DNA from: Himantopus leucocephalus
Lineage: Eukaryota > Chordata > Aves > Charadriiformes > Recurvirostridae
Assembly: GCA_003993805.1 (NCBI GenBank)
Contig: RSEF01000021.1
Coordinates: 858,835 to 922,834, forward strand
Reading direction: 5' to 3'
Length of the DNA stretch: 64,000 nucleotides
Part shown: positions 60,406 to 64,000 of the stretch, piece by piece
Position numbering within the stretch: position 1 is the first letter of the stretch
Layout: each line of letters opens with the position of its first letter
Notes under the pieces: generated by a model
What the model saw: only the letters and a program-made list of their open reading frames with translations
Told to the model about the DNA's origin: nothing
Database searches by the model: none
Position numbers and translations under genes: made by a program

Positions 60406-63400
60406 TAAAACTTATCACAGCGTGTCTAACACTATGGTTATGACTCTGAGTCAGCTATAAAGGAATTTTTATTTCCTGACTGTAAGATGGCTATATTCAC
60501 ATTAAAATTTTCAGGAGGGTGAAGTACTATACCTTAAGCATGCGTCTGAAATCTGACAAGCAGAGGCAAGGCAATTGTCTTGCTATTTAATTATTAGTTT
60601 TCTACTGGCAATTTACAGGTTCCTCCCAGGTGCCATGTAGGACCATGAAATGGTAGCCCAAATTTTAACTGAACTTAAATTCCTTTATGAACTGCAGTTG
60701 TTTGAATATATTCCAAAATAGCTGACTATAATAATCTAAATACATTGTTTGTCTGCTGTTCAGTAGATTTGTCTCTAAATTTATGCCCATCATCATTTGG
60801 GGTATACCTGTATAATTACTTTTACTTGCAACCTCCTATGATTTTAGCAGCGTTTTTATCCATCTTCATCATAGTGAATCATGATCATGATCAGCAATCA
60901 TAGTCTTAATTTTTCTGCCACAGAATGGTCCATTTCTGGTTGGCAGAATGTGTAGAAAAATCTCTCAAAGTTAAGAATATGCCTCATATAATAACTGTAA
61001 AGAATATAATTCCTAGAAATGGAAACATCGTCTGAGTCCTGTATCTAATTATTTATTAAATGAATAGATTTAAACTAACCTTTTCGTGAGGCTGTTTCTG
61101 CTAGGTGTTGGTTACTAAGCAATCATCTAGTTGCAAGGACAAAAGCACTTAAGGGATGATATGACCACTAGAGAATCAGGATTTTTTTTTTTCTTTGGAA
61201 GTGTTTGGAGTTCCAGAAAGTATACTAACAGCTCTTGGGCTTTTTAAAATCCAACTAGAAGTCTGAAATACTTAAATATTAAAAGGGGTGGTTCTATCTT
61301 AAGTACTTACGTTAAATAGAAAGTCAAAGGAAAAAAGGAAATTACATCACATTGTCAAATAAGGAACAGCTAGCTGGAGCAGATGACTTGTAGTGCAAAA
61401 ATGTGCCCCTCCTCCTGTGAATTGCTTCTGAGATTTGTTAAAGATATGTGGTGGCAAGGTGAGCAAAAATAGGTTGTGGATTTAAGGTAGCCACATTTCT
61501 TCTCCTTCCCAGAAGTGGTTAGTTGGTCTTACTTCCCCCCCCCTCCTTCCCATTTCTTATAAGTATATATGCTGCTTGTCAAGAGCATTGCCTTTATAAA
61601 ATCTGTCCAAAATTTGTGCAGGCATTCAAAAATCTGTACAGCCAATTGCTGTATTCCATACCCATTAAGTGAAACATTTTAGAGCATGCTTTGGTCTACT
61701 ATGCATACCAGAAAGGTTTTCTTTGTTATGAACCCGACTCACCTCAAATATTTAGTTGCATTGGGGTTGGGAGAGCAGGGAACAGTAACAAGATTCTCTG
61801 TGTGATCAGTAATAGGTGTTGAGCTAAAATGTATTCAAATGTTTTAGTGTCTAAATAGAGGATTACTGTTGCTATAACACAAGTATTTAGTGATATGTAT
61901 CAGTATGAAAACTATGTATTTGGGATGTTTTATGTAACTCAACTTCGTGTCACAAATTTTCTGATATATTCCCATATACATTCCTCACTATGTAGATACC
62001 CTACTGTTATGGATATATTTGACCATTTTCAGCTTACACGTATCCATCCTGTTATTAATCACTCATCAGTTCAAGTCTGAAGGTATATTTGGCCTTGTTA
62101 AAAAAAAAAAGATCAATCTTATCTCCAATATTTGGAATAACTCGTATTTGTTAACGTGAGCAGGCATGAACGATTAAAAAGTACCTCCTTTGCACAGTTA
62201 CCTTGCCTTACAGAACAGTGTTGATAGCTCCCTAATGCACCAAGACAAGCCTTTGAATTTCCTTGGCTTGTATCTGCCCTGTAGAAATTACTAGCTATAG
62301 TTTTAATTTGAACTAACTCAGTTTCTTTTGAATAACACTGAAACTGTAACATCTTCAAAAGTGATCAAAGTGCTTCGATCTTTCCAAGTGCCATAATCTA
62401 TGCATAACCAGGCCAGACACGCACAGTAACTGGAAACCCATTCTGTGCACGAGTGGCAAACAAGTGTGAGATCCAGAATGTTTCATTACTGCATAGTGTC
62501 CATTTTCTTTAGCAAACATTGTTTGATTTTATTTCTGGTTAAGTTTAGATCCTTCAGTCTACAGGAGGCAGGATTGGGCCAACAGTTACAGTGGAAACCA
62601 TTGGTGTTTATATCTTCATGACGGACTTTTAACGCCAGTTACTGGAAAACAGTAGCCTCATGAAATATGTACTGCTCGGCTTCAGTAAGAGCACGCTGTG
62701 TAAAATACAGAGTTTGTCCTCCTCAATTACATGTCCTCACGGCTCCCTCTTAAGATACTGTTTCTTCAAACAAGCTTATGCATGTTTAAAAATATAAGCA
62801 CTGGCTCTCTAGACTCCACTGAAAAAGTAACAAGGTGATTTAGTGAAAGGGCACGTGCCTTACCTCTCTTGATACTCCTAGCTTAAGGCATGGAGGACAT
62901 TTTCATAATTCTGTCCATTCACAAGTCGTCACTGAAATATTGAGGCAAGTCACCTTCTGTGAATTCACAAAGGGGTTATTGTTAGAAGCAAGCAAGTTTT
63001 ATGGCAGCAGAATTTGTCTGTGCTTTATTTTTAAAAAATAGTTGATTGAAACAAGTGAAAATTACCTTTTCCTAGAGTATGTAAATATTTAAGTCCATTT
63101 CAGAAGTTGTGCTTAGCATTCCAGAGGGATTTCAGAGAGGCGATTGTGCAACTATCAGTCTTGAGAGCTGAGATTTAGACAGCATTCAGAAAGCTGACAC
63201 AGTAATTACTAGCAGTGGTTTTGGCGTGGGATCTGATTGAGATTGGGCTTCTTAACAAGCCCTGCAAGGGTTGTACGTTATCATAGCAAGTACACTACAT
63301 GTGCTCTCAAACTACAGCAATGCCATCCCCCCCTCCACCCCCCCCCTTCCTGTCTCATTTTTTGTATCATAATCAATGTCTCGCTCATGGTCTTGTCAGA

Positions 63401-64000
63401 TCTTGTATGCGTGCTGAGACAGAGTATTATCATTTGCTGACTAATCAGTGTTCTGTATCAGTGATTTTTCAACTTGTGACTTGCATTTGACTTTAAAAAA
63501 AAATACTGAAATGGAACTGCAAACTCCTTCATAGCATCAGCCTTAAGTTCACTAATTCAGTCTCCTTCATTTCTTTTGCAGATTCATTACTAATAGGATG
63601 GGATCTGTGAGGCACCAAAAAAATCACAGATGTTTTATTTGTGAATTGTGTTAACGTGATAGGAATTAATTTTAGAATTGGTGCTATACTTGTACTGTGC
63701 TGCTTAAGTATTTGACAAATGGATTTCTCCCGTCCTCTGCTCCCCCACAGACAATGGTTCTGCTTGCACTCACAGAACTGGAAGGAAAAACTGCTGTGAC
63801 AGGACTAGTAGAGATTTTGAACTCATTTGCTCATCAGAACTACATTATTGCTTCCCAGGGCTGTATATTTATATTTATTTTTACTATAAAAATCTGCAGT
63901 TCCCATTGCTGGGAAGGGTCCAACTTGACTGTGTAATGCAAAAATGTCCAGGGTTAAGCTAGCTTTTAAGGAGATTGTCTGAAAAGGAAGAACATAGTCT
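60406..64000. other. AT-rich stretch, probable intron
   Basis: No recognised gene or repeat. An acceptor with a long pyrimidine tract (CCGTCCTCTGCTCCCCCACAG) ends at 63,750. The open frame after it, MVLLALTELEGKTAVTGLVE, has a donor-like CTA/GTAGAG inside. Another acceptor, TTCATTTCTTTTGCAG, ends at 63,581. Both are low-confidence exon starts for the rightward gene. C-runs occur near 61,533-61,541 and 63,325-63,350. Confidence 0.4.

Noticed and set aside
60882..60897. ATCATGATCATGAT palindromic run
   Set aside because: A short simple repeat in AT-rich DNA with no context suggesting a function.

Overview
The window looks like nuclear DNA of a bird. Several copies of the CR1 LINE are present, including one at 11,412-11,566 with the typical avian 3' end (ATTCTATG-type octamers) and antisense 3' ends at 3,164-3,262, 8,758-9,030 and 45,345-45,505. 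Long AT-rich, gene-poor stretches are punctuated by two compact, very CpG-rich islands, and there is no bacterial-style gene packing. Two N bases (14,949 and 58,567) sit in homopolymer runs, as in a draft assembly.

Layout: (1) 1-2,400 is AT-rich with no secure exon. (2) 2,430-3,165 is a CpG island with a CRE-like site. It is probably a promoter, and the best start codon (2,607) reads leftward. (3) 3,300-17,850 is non-coding-looking sequence with CR1 fragments. (4) 17,859-28,347 on the minus strand carries the most interesting object: up to nine GT/AG-bounded segments that join in frame from an ATG near 28,314 to a TAG at 17,859, giving a 344-residue hypothetical protein. I recognise no family in it, and one junction depends on the second acceptor of a tandem CAG-AAG site. 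A small CpG patch with two AP-1 sites (21,425-21,660) lies inside it. On the other strand, 27,375-27,631 looks like a terminal coding exon with a poly(A) signal 80 bases after its stop. (5) 29,300-57,900 is mostly featureless intronic or intergenic sequence, with one avian CR1, one old amniote-type CR1 and a few weak exon-like segments. (6) 57,970-59,680 is a large CpG island with a GC box, a TATA-like element and an apparent first exon ending in a strong donor at 59,077. It is most likely the promoter of a gene running rightward out of the window. (7) 59,700-64,000 would be the early introns of that gene, with weak exon candidates.

I could not assign any gene in this window to a named family. 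Most open frames here are chance frames, and several of them (for example at 52,809 and 55,281) look deceptively protein-like, so all exon calls are given low to moderate confidence. The two CpG islands, the CR1 copies and the low-complexity tracts are the secure part of the annotation. No tRNA, rRNA, CRISPR array, intact transposon or viral gene was seen.
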